This document shows, one piece after another, positions 51,141-61,298 of a stretch of DNA of 64,000 bases; the stretch's first letter is position 1; each line of letters begins with the position of its first letter. The notes beneath the pieces were generated by a model. It ran no database searches. It was given only the letters and a program-made list of their open reading frames with translations, and was not told the origin of the DNA. Source of the stretch: Aliiroseovarius sp. PrR006 (GTDB lineage: Bacteria; Pseudomonadota; Alphaproteobacteria; Rhodobacterales; Rhodobacteraceae); the NCBI RefSeq assembly GCF_010500215.1, contig NZ_JAAGOY010000007.1:1024501-1088500 (forward strand), written 5' to 3'. The position numbers and the translations under genes are program-made.

Positions 51141-52473
51141 GGGTCATCCCTTCGACCAGCAGGCTGGGGATCATCCGGCTGAGATGCGGTTCGGCATCAT
51201 TCGCCGGGATGATCCGCTTCAGCATTTCGCGCAGGTTGCCTGCGATGGTGCATTCGTTGACGGGATAGGCGATCTGCCCGTTCTCGATCCAGAAGCCCGA
51301 CGCCCCGCGCGAATAATCGCCCGTGTTCGGGTTGATCGTGGACCCAATCATCGAGGTCACTAAAAGCCCGGTTCCCATCTGCGCGATCAGGTCCTCTTTC
51401 GATGATTTGCCCTGCGTTAGAGCCACATTCGAGATCGAGGGTGACGGCGGCGAGGATGTTCCTCGCGATGCGCTGGCGGTGCTTTGCATTCCCAGTTGAC
51501 GCGCGGTGGAGATGTCCATCGTCCAGCCGGTCAGCTGCCCGTTGTCGACAATCTTGCGCAGCTGTGTGGGCAGACCTTCCCCGTCAAAGGGACGCGAGCC
51601 GGAAATGCGTTTGCGGTGCGGATCTTCGATCAGGTCGATGCCGTCGGGCAGAACTTGCTCGCCCAACGCATTCAGCAGCCACGACGATCCACGTGCGATC
51701 ATGGACCCGTTCGCGGCGCTCAGCAGGTGCCCAATCAAGGACGCCGAAATCCGTTCGTCATAGAGCACCGGATAAGCGCCCGTCGGCGGCTTCTTCGCGC
51801 CCAGACGTTCCACGGTGCGGTTACCCGCCTTAGTGCCGATTTCCTCGGCGCTGGGCAGATCGGCCTGAAAGGTGCGCATCTCGCCAGCATAGTCACGTTC
51901 CATCGTTGCGCCTTCGCCGGTGATCGCCACCGCGGAAATGGCCCGGTGAGTACGTCCATAGCCCCCCGAAAACCCGTTCGAGCACGCCAGATGAAACTGA
52001 TGCCGTCCATATCCCGCCGACGAGCTGCTGACCTGCGACACGCCTTTGACGGCGAGCGCGGCGGCTTCAGCCTCTAACGCATCGCGTTCCAGTGCCGCGG
52101 GGTCCGGCTCGGCGCTGGGGTCGGCCATTTCCAAGGCCTCCAAATCCCAACCCGTTGCCAAATCCGCCGGATCGGCCTGTGCGATATGGGGATCCTCGGG
52201 CGCTTCCTTGGCCATTGCCACTGCGCGCTCGGCCATGGCTTCAATTGTTGCCTCGGATACATCCGAGGCCGACACGCAAGCCTGACGCTGCCCGAGCATC
52301 ACGCGTAACCCAATATCCACGCCCTCGGACCGTTCAGCATGCTCCAGCTGGCCGTTCAAGACGTCGATCGACACCGATGTGCCGTCTACCGCCAACGCAT
52401 CTGCCGCGTCCGCCCCGGCCTTCCGGGCGGCGTCCAAAAGCTGTTGGGTCAGGCTATCAAGCGATGCGCGCAT
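51127..52473 (-). CDS. pmbA: TldE/PmbA-family metalloprotease-like protein
   Basis: The 448-residue protein has the PmbA order: DAADALAVDGTSVSIDVLNG and ERSEGVDIGLRVMLGQ near the N-terminus, SNGFSGGYGRTHRAISAVA in the middle and the C-terminal GDYSRGASGFWIENGQIAYP. TldD/TldE pairs process peptides such as microcin B17 and CcdA. The ATG at 52473 follows AAAGGAC; an in-frame start 24 codons earlier lacks support. No TldD gene is adjacent. Confidence 0.88.
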   Translation of the reverse strand: MRASLDSLTQQLLDAARKAGADAADALAVDGTSVSIDVLNGQLEHAERSEGVDIGLRVMLGQRQACVSASDVSEATIEAMAERAVAMAKEAPEDPHIAQADPADLATGWDLEALEMADPSAEPDPAALERDALEAEAAALAVKGVSQVSSSSAGYGRHQFHLACSNGFSGGYGRTHRAISAVAITGEGATMERDYAGEMRTFQADLPSAEEIGTKAGNRTVERLGAKKPPTGAYPVLYDERISASLIGHLLSAANGSMIARGSSWLLNALGEQVLPDGIDLIEDPHRKRISGSRPFDGEGLPTQLRKIVDNGQLTGWTMDISTARQLGMQSTASASRGTSSPPSPSISNVALTQGKSSKEDLIAQMGTGLLVTSMIGSTINPNTGDYSRGASGFWIENGQIAYPVNECTIAGNLREMLKRIIPANDAEPHLSRMIPSLLVEGMTLAGD

Positions 52474-52589
52474 GGGGCGTCCTTTCAATTGCGTGCCTCT
52501 CAGGTAACCCCTGCACCCCGCGCTCGCAAGATGTGTCTCTGGCATCTGGGCGAATGCTGCGCTAGCATCAAGGGAAGGGAGGGCACCAT

Positions 52590-53345
52590 ATGCATGATAT
52601 GACAGGGAAAACCGTTGTGATCACCGGCGCAAGTCGCGGGATCGGAGAAGCCGCCGCGCACATCTTTGCGCAGGCCGGGGCGAACGTAGTGCTGACCGCG
52701 CGCAGTGCTACGCAAATCCAAGCCATTGCGGAATCCATCGGCGAGCGTGCTTTGGCCGTGACCTGCGACGTGTCGAACTGGAGCCAGGTGAAAGCCGCCA
52801 TTGATATGGCCCACGGGCGCTTTGGGACGGTGGATGTGCTGATCAACAACGCGGGCGTGATTGAACCCATCGGCCCGCTTGAAACCTCGGACCCCGAGGG
52901 GTGGAGCCATGTCATCGATGTGAACCTAAAAGGTGTCTATTACGGCGCAAGAGCCGCTTTGCCGCACATGATCGAACAGGGCGGAGGCTCGATCCTGACG
53001 ATCAGTTCCGGGGCCGCCCACCGCCCGCTTGAAGGCTGGGCACATTACTGCACCTCGAAGGCGGGCGTGCATATGTTCAACGAGGCGCTGCACCTTGAAA
53101 CCGCCGGTAAAGGCATCCGCGCCATTGGCCTGTCGCCGGGCACCGTCGCCACCCAGATGCAGCGCGAAATCAAGGCCTCGGGCATCAACGCGGTGGCGCG
53201 TTTGAACTGGGAAGAACACATCCCCGCAGAATGGCCTGCCCGCGCGCTGTTGTGGATGTGCAGTGAAGATGCGGACGAGTTTCTGGGCAAGGAAATCTCG
53301 CTGCGCGACATTGATATTAGGCAACGAGCGAACGTTTTCGGATGA
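52590..53345 (+). CDS. SDR-family oxidoreductase
   Basis: The 251-residue protein has the Rossmann motif TVVITGASRGIGEAAAHIF, NNAGV (about residue 90), the catalytic Ser in LTISSGAA, and the YCTSKAG active-site Tyr/Lys. It reduces or oxidises a carbonyl/alcohol with NAD(P). Its stop overlaps the start of the enoyl-CoA hydratase gene by four bases, so they form a pair in fatty-acid or CoA-ester metabolism. The substrate is unknown. Confidence 0.85.
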   Translation: MHDMTGKTVVITGASRGIGEAAAHIFAQAGANVVLTARSATQIQAIAESIGERALAVTCDVSNWSQVKAAIDMAHGRFGTVDVLINNAGVIEPIGPLETSDPEGWSHVIDVNLKGVYYGARAALPHMIEQGGGSILTISSGAAHRPLEGWAHYCTSKAGVHMFNEALHLETAGKGIRAIGLSPGTVATQMQREIKASGINAVARLNWEEHIPAEWPARALLWMCSEDADEFLGKEISLRDIDIRQRANVFG

Positions 53346-53953
53346 TTGAACTGACCAAAGAAGATGGAGTCTGGCTGGTTACCATTAACCGCCCGGACAA
53401 GGCGAACTCGCTGACCAAGGCGATGTTGGAACGGCTCGCCCAGATTGCGCAGGACGCGGCGGGGGACGCGCGCGTTCTGGTGCTGACCGGCGCAGGAAAG
53501 GTGTTTTCTGCTGGCGCAGATCTGGACGAGGCAAAGGCTGGACTTGCCACCGACGATGTATGGGAGCGTCTGTCCGGCGCCATCGCCGCCGCGCCCTGCC
53601 TGACCATCGCCGTCTTGAACGGGACGTTGGCAGGCGGAGCATTCGGTATGGCCTTGGCCTGCGATCTGCGTATCTCGGTGCCCAGCGCCAAGTTTTTCTA
53701 TCCGGTGATGAAACTGGGCTATCTGCCCCAGCCATCCGATCCCGCACGTCTGGCCGCTTTGGTCGGTCCAGCGCGGGCTAAGATGATCCTGATGGCGGGC
53801 CAGAAAATCCAAACGGACGAGGCGCTGTCCTGGGGTCTGGTCGACCGTGTGGTCGAGCCTGACAACTTGATGGAGGCCGCGCTGGAGCTTGCCGACCACG
53901 CCCGATCGCAAAGCGCTGATCACGTTGCGGCGATGAAGCAGATGATCCCCTGA
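53342..53953 (+). CDS. Short enoyl-CoA hydratase/isomerase family protein, probably 3'-truncated
   Basis: The 203-residue protein has the crotonase fold: NRPDKANSL, GKVFSAGADLDEAKAG (CoA site, about residue 57), and NGTLAGGAFGMALACDLRIS (oxyanion hole, about residue 93). Family members usually have about 255-260 residues; this one stops after HVAAMKQMIP, where the C-terminal helices should continue. The facing HNH gene is also cut short eight bases away, so a small deletion may have removed both ends. Activity is uncertain. Confidence 0.75.
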   Translation: MIELTKEDGVWLVTINRPDKANSLTKAMLERLAQIAQDAAGDARVLVLTGAGKVFSAGADLDEAKAGLATDDVWERLSGAIAAAPCLTIAVLNGTLAGGAFGMALACDLRISVPSAKFFYPVMKLGYLPQPSDPARLAALVGPARAKMILMAGQKIQTDEALSWGLVDRVVEPDNLMEAALELADHARSQSADHVAAMKQMIP

Positions 53954-53961
53954 AACAGGCT

Positions 53962-54099
53962 CTAATTCAGCTTGGCTCCACCCTTCAGTTTCGGAATCAG
54001 ATGATGGTGGCTTTGCGCGACATCCGGCGGGATCACGCGCCCACACAAAGCGCATTCCGGCAAGGAAGTCTTGCCCTTTGAGGTCAAACCGCTATCCAT
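53962..54099 (-). pseudogene. HNH-endonuclease-like gene remnant
   Basis: An ATG at 54099 opens 45 codons containing CALCGRVIPPDVAQSHHHLI, a CxxC and HHH zinc-finger start typical of HNH proteins in this group, and then stops at KLKGGAKLN. Full-length relatives, as I recall them, run past 100 residues with the downstream H and N residues. I read this as a broken gene facing the short hydratase. Confidence 0.5.
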
Positions 54100-54144
54100 T
54101 TCCAAAGGTTTTATCAGTGATCGCGTGAAGGCAAGGGACAGCAG

Positions 54145-55470
54145 ATGGAAAATCGACCTCAGATCGTGGACACCGCGCTGGGCTATCTGAACCAAGGGTG
54201 GGAGATCGCGGAAGGTTGGCTTCTGTCGCCCGCTGCGTGGTCTCAGTTCGGGTTGCTGGTCGTTGCCTATCTGGCCGCACGGTTTGCCGACAGAAAACTT
54301 GAACCCTTCCTGACGCGGATCCTGACCCCCAATGGCGACCGTAATCACCCGATTGCCAAGGTCCGCCTGTTCGCGCTGATCTTCCTGCCCCTGACCATGC
54401 CGCTTCTGGCGTGGGCGTTTACTGCGATGGGCGAGCAGGTGACGCGCTCGATCTTCGGCTCGGGCGCGGTGATCGCCTTCGGGAAACGCGTGTTCCTGTT
54501 CTTGGCGGTGCGCGCCTTTGCGCAGCACATCATCAAGGATCCGTTCCTGAAACTTCTGGGCAGGTACATCCTGATCCCGATGGCCGCGCTGTATACTGTT
54601 GGGCTGCTTGATCTTGTGACCACCAAGCTGGACGAAACCGTCGTCCCGCTTGGCAACATGAGCTTCTCGTTGCTGTTCGCCATCCGCTTTGCCGTGCTGG
54701 GCGGCGTCATCTTCTGGCTGGGCCGCTGGTCGAATGACCAAACCGCTCAAGCCATCAAGAAACAGAAAGAGATGCGCCCCGCCGCCCGTGAATTGGCGGT
54801 AAAAGCGGCCGAGATTGCGATATTCGGTGCCGCGTTCCTGATTCTGATGAACATCATGGGGGTCAATCTGACGTCCCTCGCGGTGCTTGGGGGTGCGATT
54901 GGCGTGGGGCTGGGCTTCGGGTTGCAGCAGATCGCTTCGAACTTCATCTCGGGGGTCATTTTGCTTTTGGAAGGGCAGGCGACTGTCGGTGATTATGTTG
55001 AACTAGACGGGGGTGAGGCCGGAACGATCGTCAAAATGACCGCCCGCGCCGCCATATTAGAGACATTTGACGGCAAGTGGATCGTCGTCCCGAACGAGCA
55101 TTTCATCACCACCCGCGTGGTGAACTACTCGGACGCGGGCAGCGCCAACCGCTACGAAGCGCCGTTCTCTGTCAGTTACAAGGCAGATATCGAGGCCGTG
55201 CCGGGCATTATCGAGCAGGCCGTGGCCGAGCTGGATTTTGTGCTGACCGACAGCGAAGAGCATATGCCTGATTGCGAGCTGCGCGCCTTTGGCGACAGCG
55301 GCGTTGATTTCGCGTTGGAGTTCTGGGTGAACGGCATCGACGACGGCCGCAATAAGTTCACGCCGCGCGTCATGATGCAGATCTGGAAGGCGCTTAAGGC
55401 CAACGATATTGAAATCCCCTATCCGCACCGCGTGGTCGAGATGTTGGGCGACGGGGTGAAGCCGTCGTGA
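54145..55470 (+). CDS. Mechanosensitive ion channel, MscS family
   Basis: The 441-residue protein has several N-terminal transmembrane segments, then the MscS pore helix region AVLGGAIGVGLGFGLQQIASN (about residue 251), the beta domain (DYVELDGGEAGTIVKM and IVVPNEHFIT) and a C-terminal mixed domain. MscS channels release solutes on osmotic downshift. Its stop overlaps the next gene by four bases. Confidence 0.92.
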   Translation: MENRPQIVDTALGYLNQGWEIAEGWLLSPAAWSQFGLLVVAYLAARFADRKLEPFLTRILTPNGDRNHPIAKVRLFALIFLPLTMPLLAWAFTAMGEQVTRSIFGSGAVIAFGKRVFLFLAVRAFAQHIIKDPFLKLLGRYILIPMAALYTVGLLDLVTTKLDETVVPLGNMSFSLLFAIRFAVLGGVIFWLGRWSNDQTAQAIKKQKEMRPAARELAVKAAEIAIFGAAFLILMNIMGVNLTSLAVLGGAIGVGLGFGLQQIASNFISGVILLLEGQATVGDYVELDGGEAGTIVKMTARAAILETFDGKWIVVPNEHFITTRVVNYSDAGSANRYEAPFSVSYKADIEAVPGIIEQAVAELDFVLTDSEEHMPDCELRAFGDSGVDFALEFWVNGIDDGRNKFTPRVMMQIWKALKANDIEIPYPHRVVEMLGDGVKPS

Positions 55471-56642
55471 AAACCGCGTTGGTCATTGGAGCCGGCCCAG
55501 CGGGCCTGATGGCGGCCGAGGAACTGGCGAAGGCCGGGCTGTCCGTTGTGGTGGCCGATGCCAAGCCGTCCCCTGCGCGCAAGTTCCTGATGGCCGGGAA
55601 GTCGGGTCTAAACTTGACAAAATCAGAGCCTATTTCTGCATTTTTGCCCCATATTCACGGGCCAGACAGTCTGCGGAAGATCGTGGCCGGGTTTGGACCA
55701 GACGCGGTTCAGGACTGGGCGCGTGAACTGGGGCAAGAGGTCTTTACGGGCTCGTCGGGGCGTGTCTTTCCAAAGGTGATGAAGGCGTCCCCCTTGCTGC
55801 GCAATTGGCTGGCGCGGTTGGATCAGGCCGGGGTGGAGCTGCGCCGAAACTGGCGCTGGACTGGGATCGAGGACGGCGCGATGCGCTTCGACACGCCTGA
55901 AGGTCCGCAATCCGTACGGCCAGACGTCACCATCCTTGCGCTGGGCGGGGCCAGTTGGGCGCGGTTAGGGGCGGACGGAGAATGGGTCTCTATTCTTGCC
56001 CAAAACGGTGTTTCTTGCGTGCCCTTCCAACCTGCTAACATGGGGTTCATCGTCGCGTGGAGCGACCATATGGCGCGCCACTTCGGCCAACCCGTGAAAT
56101 CCGTGCGCGTCACCGCCGGGGATCAATCGGTGCTGGGCGAGTTCGTAATCTCGTCGCGGGGCATCGAAGGGTCCGCGATTTATGCCGTTAGCCGTGCGAT
56201 GCGGGACGGAGCACCCCTGACACTGGACCTGATGCCCGGTCGCAGCCTTGAGGACATCGCCGCCCGCCTATCCCGCCCACGCGGTAAGGCCAGCCTGTCC
56301 AACCACCTGCGCAAGACACTGAAGTTGGATCCGGTAAAAACGTCTCTATTGCAGGAGTTTTCGCGCCCATTGCCACAGGGCGCTGCTGAACTCGCTGCGC
56401 TGATCAAAGCCCTACCTATCACCCATCAAGGTCCGCGTCCGATGGACGAAGCTATTTCGACTGCAGGTGGTTTGCCGTTCGAGGCGCTGGATGAGGGGCT
56501 GATGATCAAGGCGCTACCGGGTGTCTTTGCCTGTGGTGAAATGCTGGATTGGGAAGCCCCGACCGGCGGTTATCTGTTGACCACCTGTTTTGCCACGGGG
56601 CGCCATGCTGGGCGTGCCGCAGCGGCTTACGCGACGCGTTAG
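55467..56642 (+). CDS. BaiN/HI0933-like NAD(P)/FAD flavoprotein (TIGR03862 type)
   Basis: The 391-residue protein starts at GTG with the FAD motif ALVIGAGPAGLMAAEELAKAG, then the family segment SPARKFLMAGKSGLNLTKSE, EVFTGSSGRVFPKVMKASP and a C-terminal FACGEMLDWEAPTGGYLLTTCFATG. This matches the HI0933/YhiN group, whose reaction is uncertain. It is coupled to mscS by a four-base overlap and converges with holA, overlapping its stop by four bases. Confidence 0.9.
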   Translation: MKTALVIGAGPAGLMAAEELAKAGLSVVVADAKPSPARKFLMAGKSGLNLTKSEPISAFLPHIHGPDSLRKIVAGFGPDAVQDWARELGQEVFTGSSGRVFPKVMKASPLLRNWLARLDQAGVELRRNWRWTGIEDGAMRFDTPEGPQSVRPDVTILALGGASWARLGADGEWVSILAQNGVSCVPFQPANMGFIVAWSDHMARHFGQPVKSVRVTAGDQSVLGEFVISSRGIEGSAIYAVSRAMRDGAPLTLDLMPGRSLEDIAARLSRPRGKASLSNHLRKTLKLDPVKTSLLQEFSRPLPQGAAELAALIKALPITHQGPRPMDEAISTAGGLPFEALDEGLMIKALPGVFACGEMLDWEAPTGGYLLTTCFATGRHAGRAAAAYATR

Positions 56643-57664
56643 CGCCGCCCGCCCATCATCGCCAAGCGGATCAAGGTCCGCTCCATCAGCGCCATCTGCG
56701 GGGCTTTCTGGGCAGAACGCAGCTTCAGATCTGTATCAATCAGCACTTCCAAAGCCTGTTCCAACCGCCGCAGCCCCCATTTATTGGCTTGCCGAACCAT
56801 CCGATCCCGGGATTTGAAATGCACGGGCGGGCGCAGGCGATTGATGCCTTGTCCGGGTCCGGCGGGGTCTGAACTGGCACCGTGCAGCGCGCGGAAATGG
56901 CGGGTTGCCCCGATGCAGAGGCCTACGGCCGCGACGCCTTGGGCCTGCAGTTTCGCAAGAATAGGGCCTATTTCACCCGCTCGGCCCTCGGCCACAGCGT
57001 GCAGAAGATCATCCAACGCGGCCTCGGTCGAAGCAGGGGCGACGGCCAGCACATCGTCGGGCGTGACGGGTGAGGGGTCGGACAGCTTATAGAGCCCCAG
57101 CTTCTCGACCGTTTGCCGGAAATCCCCCGGATCCAGATCGCGCGACAGGCCCATCAAGTCGTTCATCGCCTCGGGGCTGATCTGTCCGACGCCAGAGCGT
57201 TTCAGATCGGCTTCGATCTCGTCGCGCGAGGGCGGATCGTCATAGATGCCCGCCGCATAGGCGTTCGGATGGCCCTCGAACAACTTCCGCAGGGCTGAAC
57301 GTGCCGTCAGCGATCCCGCCGTTACCACCACTTGCGCGTCGCCCTCTTGCCAGTCGGCAATGGCGGGCGTGATGATTTTGGCGAGCGTATCGGTCGCATC
57401 CTCGACGAACGCCACGCGGGGGCCGGGGAAGAAGCCTTGCGACTTGATCGCGTCCGACAGCATCGCTGGGTCTTTGCGCAGATCGGCGGCGGGAATGCGG
57501 GTCAGGCGCATTTCCTCTTCGCCGTTCGGCCCAATCAGATTGGCAATGAGCTCTTGCCGTTTCAGCGCCACGCGCATTGCGTCTGCCCCGAAAATCAGTA
57601 CGCCCATCCGCCTAGGATCGGGTTTGGCGAAATATCCGCTGGCGTCCCGAGGGGCGAGCTTCAT
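56639..57664 (-). CDS. holA: DNA polymerase III subunit delta
   Basis: The 341-residue protein has the HolA order: an N-terminal AAA-like region with VLIFGADAMRVALKRQELIANLIG, KSQGFFPGPRVAFVEDATD and AVVAPASTEAALDDLLHAVAEG-type middle, and a C-terminal lid with VGLCIGATRHFRALHGA. Delta opens the beta clamp during loading. It overlaps lptE by four bases, a normal arrangement in this group. Confidence 0.93.
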   Translation of the reverse strand: MKLAPRDASGYFAKPDPRRMGVLIFGADAMRVALKRQELIANLIGPNGEEEMRLTRIPAADLRKDPAMLSDAIKSQGFFPGPRVAFVEDATDTLAKIITPAIADWQEGDAQVVVTAGSLTARSALRKLFEGHPNAYAAGIYDDPPSRDEIEADLKRSGVGQISPEAMNDLMGLSRDLDPGDFRQTVEKLGLYKLSDPSPVTPDDVLAVAPASTEAALDDLLHAVAEGRAGEIGPILAKLQAQGVAAVGLCIGATRHFRALHGASSDPAGPGQGINRLRPPVHFKSRDRMVRQANKWGLRRLEQALEVLIDTDLKLRSAQKAPQMALMERTLIRLAMMGGRR

Positions 57665-58158
57665 TCGCCCCAGCCTGCGAAAGTGGCTAAGAAGCGTGTG
57701 GTGATCTGGTCGGCCAACAGCACCATCAAGCGTCGGTTTGCGTCACGTTCAACGGCGGCGGTCGACACGGTCGATCCTTCGGTCGAGTAAGACGTGAAGT
57801 TCGACACGGTTCCGCGTTCGACAACGTCACCCGTGGCGACCGAGGTCACGGTGAATTCCGCTGTGCCCAGAACCTGCGTGCGGGTGATTTCCTGATTGGG
57901 CGTTACACCCACGCCTTCCGAGCTTGTGGTGATCGTATAGTCCAACCGATACGGGGCCGACAGGTTGCGGCCCAACCGTTCTTCCATCCGCTTCACGAAC
58001 TCGTAGCTGTTGGAATCATCCGGCGCGGCGATTGTCACCGCCCCGCGCAACCCGTCAGCCGAGCCACCCGGCGCATAGACGGGCGTGAAGCCGCAGCCGG
58101 ACAAAAGCGCGGCAGCGGCGGAGATCTTCAAGAAATGGCGGCGATCAGACCACGACAT
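57661..58158 (-). CDS. lptE: LPS-assembly lipoprotein LptE with a twin-arginine-like lipoprotein signal
   Basis: The 165-residue protein begins [24 protein letters not shown]: a lipobox (LLSGCG) for acylation at Cys and, unusually, an RRHFLK pair resembling a Tat signal. The mature part fits LptE, which plugs LptD and binds LPS in the outer membrane. It overlaps leuS by 14 bases upstream and holA by four bases downstream. Confidence 0.88.
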   Translation of the reverse strand: MSWSDRRHFLKISAAAALLSGCGFTPVYAPGGSADGLRGAVTIAAPDDSNSYEFVKRMEERLGRNLSAPYRLDYTITTSSEGVGVTPNQEITRTQVLGTAEFTVTSVATGDVVERGTVSNFTSYSTEGSTVSTAAVERDANRRLMVLLADQITTRFLATFAGWGE

Positions 58159-60700
58159 TCACAATACGTCCCGGAACAACGATGACTTTCTTCGGGGCCT
58201 TACCGTCCAGCGCCCTGACGACAGCATCCTCGGCCAGCGCGAGTTTTTCAACCTCGGCTTTGTCCATGTCCTTGGGCACGCTGATTTCCGCACGGCGTTT
58301 GCCGTTGATCTGGATCGGCAGGGTCACGGTGTCCTCGACCAACATGGCCTCATCCGCGACAGGCCACGCGGCTTGGGCGACCAGACCTTCTCCGCCCAGC
58401 ATCGACCAGATTTCTTCGGACATATGCGGGGTCATCGGCGACATCAGCTGAGCCATCGTGCGCATGGCCTGCTTCTGCGCTTTGCCACCCGCCTTCGATT
58501 TCGAGACGGCGTTCTGGAAGGCGTAGAGTTTGGCGATTGCGGCGTTGAAGCCGAAGCTTTCGATGCCCATGGTCACATCATGGATGGCCTTGTGCATGGC
58601 GCGCAGCAGCTCTTCGTCATTGCCGTCGGCGTCGTCCATCTCGCTGATTTTCACAGCAGTCGCATAAACGCGGGCCAAATGCTTGGCGGCGGCCTCTGCG
58701 CCGGATGCCGTCCATTCCACGTCACGCTCGGGGGGCGAATCGCTGAGGACGAACCAACGGGCGGTGTCGGCGCCGAAGGCGTCGATGATGTTCACCGGGT
58801 CGACCACGTTGTTCTTCGACTTCGACATCTTGGCGGATGGGATCACTTTGATCGCCTCGCCGGTCTCTTTCACCACGGTCTTGCCATCACGTTCCTCGAC
58901 TTCTTCGGGGTAGTGATAGATCGCGCGGCCGTTTTCGTCGGTGCGGTCTGCGTTTTTATAGATCGCGTGGGTCACCATGCCCTGCGTGAACAGTGCGTTG
59001 AACGGCTCGCGGGCCGAATCCGGCAGGTGGCCGCAGATATTCATCGCGCGGGCGAAGAAGCGCGAATACAGCAGGTGCAGGATCGCGTGCTCGATGCCGC
59101 CGATATACTGGTCGACATTCATCCAATAGGAGGCTTCTTCCAGATCAGTCGGCGTCGCTGCGTTCGGAGAGGTAAAGCGCGCGTAGTACCAGGACGAATC
59201 GACGAACGTGTCCATCGTGTCGGTTTCGCGCTTGGCGGGCTTGCCGCAGGACGGGCACGCGCAGTCGCGCCAGGTCGGGTGACGGTCCAGCGGGTTTCCG
59301 GGGGTGTCGAAGGACACGTCCTCGGGCAGTTTGACCGGCAGGTTTTCTTTCTTCTCAGCCACCACGCCGCAATCGTCGCAATGGACCACGGGAATCGGGC
59401 AGCCCCAGTAGCGCTGGCGGCTTAGACCCCAGTCGCGCAGGCGGAATTTCTCGACGCCCGTGCCCCAGCCGGCGTCTTCGGCGAACTTGACGGTGGCGTC
59501 GATGGCTTCCTCGCCCGTGGCCTCGTCCAGACCGGCGAAGTGGTCGACCCATTTCACTTTCTCGGTTTTCGGCGGCACGAAAGCTTCGTTTTCGACCGAC
59601 GAGGGGTTTTCCAACGACAGGAACGTGTCCACAACCGGCAGGTCATACTTACGGCAGAAGTCCAAGTCGCGCTGGTCATGGGCCGGGCAGGCGAAGATCG
59701 CGCCGGTGCCATAGTCCATCAGAATGAAGTTTGCGATCCAGACGGGCAGCTCCCATTCCGGGTTCAGCGGGTGTTTCACGCGGATGCCGGTGTCATAGCC
59801 GAGCTTCTCAGCGGTCTCGATGGCCTCGGCGGTGGTGCCGCCCTTGCGCATTTCAACAAGCTGCGCGGCGATTTCCGGGTTTTCCGCTTCTAGCGCCTTG
59901 GAAATCGGGTGGTCGGGCGAGATGCCGACGAAGCTGGCGCCGTTCAGAGTGTCGGGGCGTGTCGTATAGACCTCAATCGACTCACCACCATCCACGCGTT
60001 CAAAGCTGAACTGCAGACCTTGCGAACGGCCAATCCAGTTGGCCTGCATGGTGCGCACTTTTTCGGGCCAGTTGTCCAAACCGTCCAGCGCATCAAGCAA
60101 CTCGCCCGAGTAGTCCGAGATCTTGAAGAACCATTGCGTCAGGTCGCGACGTTCGACCGGCGCGCCCGAGCGCCAGCCGCAGCCGTCAATCACCTGTTCG
60201 TTGGCCAGAACGGTCATGTCGACCGGATCCCAGTTCACCGTGGCGTTTTTACGGTAAACCAGCCCACGCTCCATGAAGTCGATGAACATCGCCTGCTGCT
60301 GGCCGTAATATTCCGGGTCGCAGGTGGCAAATTCACGGCTCCAGTCAATCGACAGACCCAGCGGACGCATCTGGCCCTTCATGGTGGCGATGTTGTCATA
60401 GGTCCACGTGCCGGGGTGGCCACCCTGCGCCATCGCCGCGTTTTCGGCGGGCATTCCGAAGGCGTCCCAGCCCATCGGGTGCAGAACCGAGAAGCCACAC
60501 GACGACTTATAGCGCGAGATCACGTCGCCCATCGTATAGTTGCGCACGTGGCCCATGTGGATGCGGCCCGACGGATAGGGGAACATCTCGAGCACATAAT
60601 ATTTCGGCTTCGATTCATCGCGCGTTGCGGTGAAGATTCCGGCCTCGTCCCAGGCTTTTTGCCATTTCGGTTCGATATCTGCGGCAGTGTATCGCGACAT
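58145..60700 (-). CDS. leuS: Leucyl-tRNA synthetase
   Basis: The 851-residue class I synthetase has the HIGH motif in [14 protein letters not shown] (about residue 41), a CP1 editing domain, and KMSKS in [13 protein letters not shown] (about residue 620). The anticodon-binding domain fills the C-terminus. It charges tRNA-Leu and carries the usual LeuRS zinc-type Cys cluster (CDDCGV, CPSCGK). It is upstream of lptE-holA. Confidence 0.98.
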   Translation of the reverse strand: MSRYTAADIEPKWQKAWDEAGIFTATRDESKPKYYVLEMFPYPSGRIHMGHVRNYTMGDVISRYKSSCGFSVLHPMGWDAFGMPAENAAMAQGGHPGTWTYDNIATMKGQMRPLGLSIDWSREFATCDPEYYGQQQAMFIDFMERGLVYRKNATVNWDPVDMTVLANEQVIDGCGWRSGAPVERRDLTQWFFKISDYSGELLDALDGLDNWPEKVRTMQANWIGRSQGLQFSFERVDGGESIEVYTTRPDTLNGASFVGISPDHPISKALEAENPEIAAQLVEMRKGGTTAEAIETAEKLGYDTGIRVKHPLNPEWELPVWIANFILMDYGTGAIFACPAHDQRDLDFCRKYDLPVVDTFLSLENPSSVENEAFVPPKTEKVKWVDHFAGLDEATGEEAIDATVKFAEDAGWGTGVEKFRLRDWGLSRQRYWGCPIPVVHCDDCGVVAEKKENLPVKLPEDVSFDTPGNPLDRHPTWRDCACPSCGKPAKRETDTMDTFVDSSWYYARFTSPNAATPTDLEEASYWMNVDQYIGGIEHAILHLLYSRFFARAMNICGHLPDSAREPFNALFTQGMVTHAIYKNADRTDENGRAIYHYPEEVEERDGKTVVKETGEAIKVIPSAKMSKSKNNVVDPVNIIDAFGADTARWFVLSDSPPERDVEWTASGAEAAAKHLARVYATAVKISEMDDADGNDEELLRAMHKAIHDVTMGIESFGFNAAIAKLYAFQNAVSKSKAGGKAQKQAMRTMAQLMSPMTPHMSEEIWSMLGGEGLVAQAAWPVADEAMLVEDTVTLPIQINGKRRAEISVPKDMDKAEVEKLALAEDAVVRALDGKAPKKVIVVPGRIVNVVV

Positions 60701-60718
60701 TCGTCAGGTCCTTGATGT

Positions 60719-60744
60719 GAAAACGCCGGGCGTGTGGCCCGGCG
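60719..60744 (-). terminator. Intrinsic terminator of the DUF3576 lipoprotein gene
   Basis: On the minus strand CGCCGGGC / GCCCGGCG (60744-60737 and 60731-60724) forms an eight-base perfect stem with a five-base loop, then TTTTCAC. It lies 30 bases after the DUF3576 stop and before leuS. Confidence 0.8.
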
Positions 60745-60773
60745 CATGTCTTATAAGTCTGGTCGATCCGGGT

Positions 60774-61298
60774 CTAGAGTTTACCGTCACGAATACGTAG
60801 TTGGCGTGCGCGAGTCAGGATCGCGTCCTCGACCTTGCGGACAGCCTCGGCGCTGGCGGGGCCGCTGCGTGTATACAGCGCAACCGACAGCGAACGCGCG
60901 TCCAGCGCGGGATCGCGTACATATACGGTGGCTTTATAGGCAGTACCACCGCCCGGCGGACGGCCATAGCCAAATACAATAATGCCCGAGAACGGATCAG
61001 CCGCCTGAACGGGCATAAAGTTCAGAACATCCAGCGCCGCATTCCAAATATAGCGGTTTACTTCGACCGTGGTGTTGGGGTCGTCCACGTTCTTGAACAG
61101 ATCCCAGATGGTTTCGCGGGGTTCTTCAACTTCAGGGGTGTGGCCAAGCCCACCACCTTGCTGCTGAGCGTTCGAGCCGCCTCCGAAAATATTGCCCGAT
61201 CCAGCGGAACCAACTGATCCACGGCTGCCACCACAGGCAGAAAGACCAAGCATAGCGATCAATGACAGACCAAAAGCAGACGTTTTAAGGATGCCCAT
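60774..61298 (-). CDS. DUF3576 domain-containing lipoprotein
   Basis: The 174-residue protein has a lipoprotein signal (AFGLSLIAMLGLSACGG) with the lipobox LSAC and a mature part with TIWDLFKNVDDPNTTVEV, VNRYIWNAALDVLNFMPVQ and a C-terminal domain ending LRIRDGKL. I assign it to DUF3576, a common alphaproteobacterial family of unknown role. ATG 61298 gives a proper signal; an in-frame start 81 codons earlier does not. It precedes leuS with its own terminator between. Confidence 0.85.
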   Translation of the reverse strand: MGILKTSAFGLSLIAMLGLSACGGSRGSVGSAGSGNIFGGGSNAQQQGGGLGHTPEVEEPRETIWDLFKNVDDPNTTVEVNRYIWNAALDVLNFMPVQAADPFSGIIVFGYGRPPGGGTAYKATVYVRDPALDARSLSVALYTRSGPASAEAVRKVEDAILTRARQLRIRDGKL

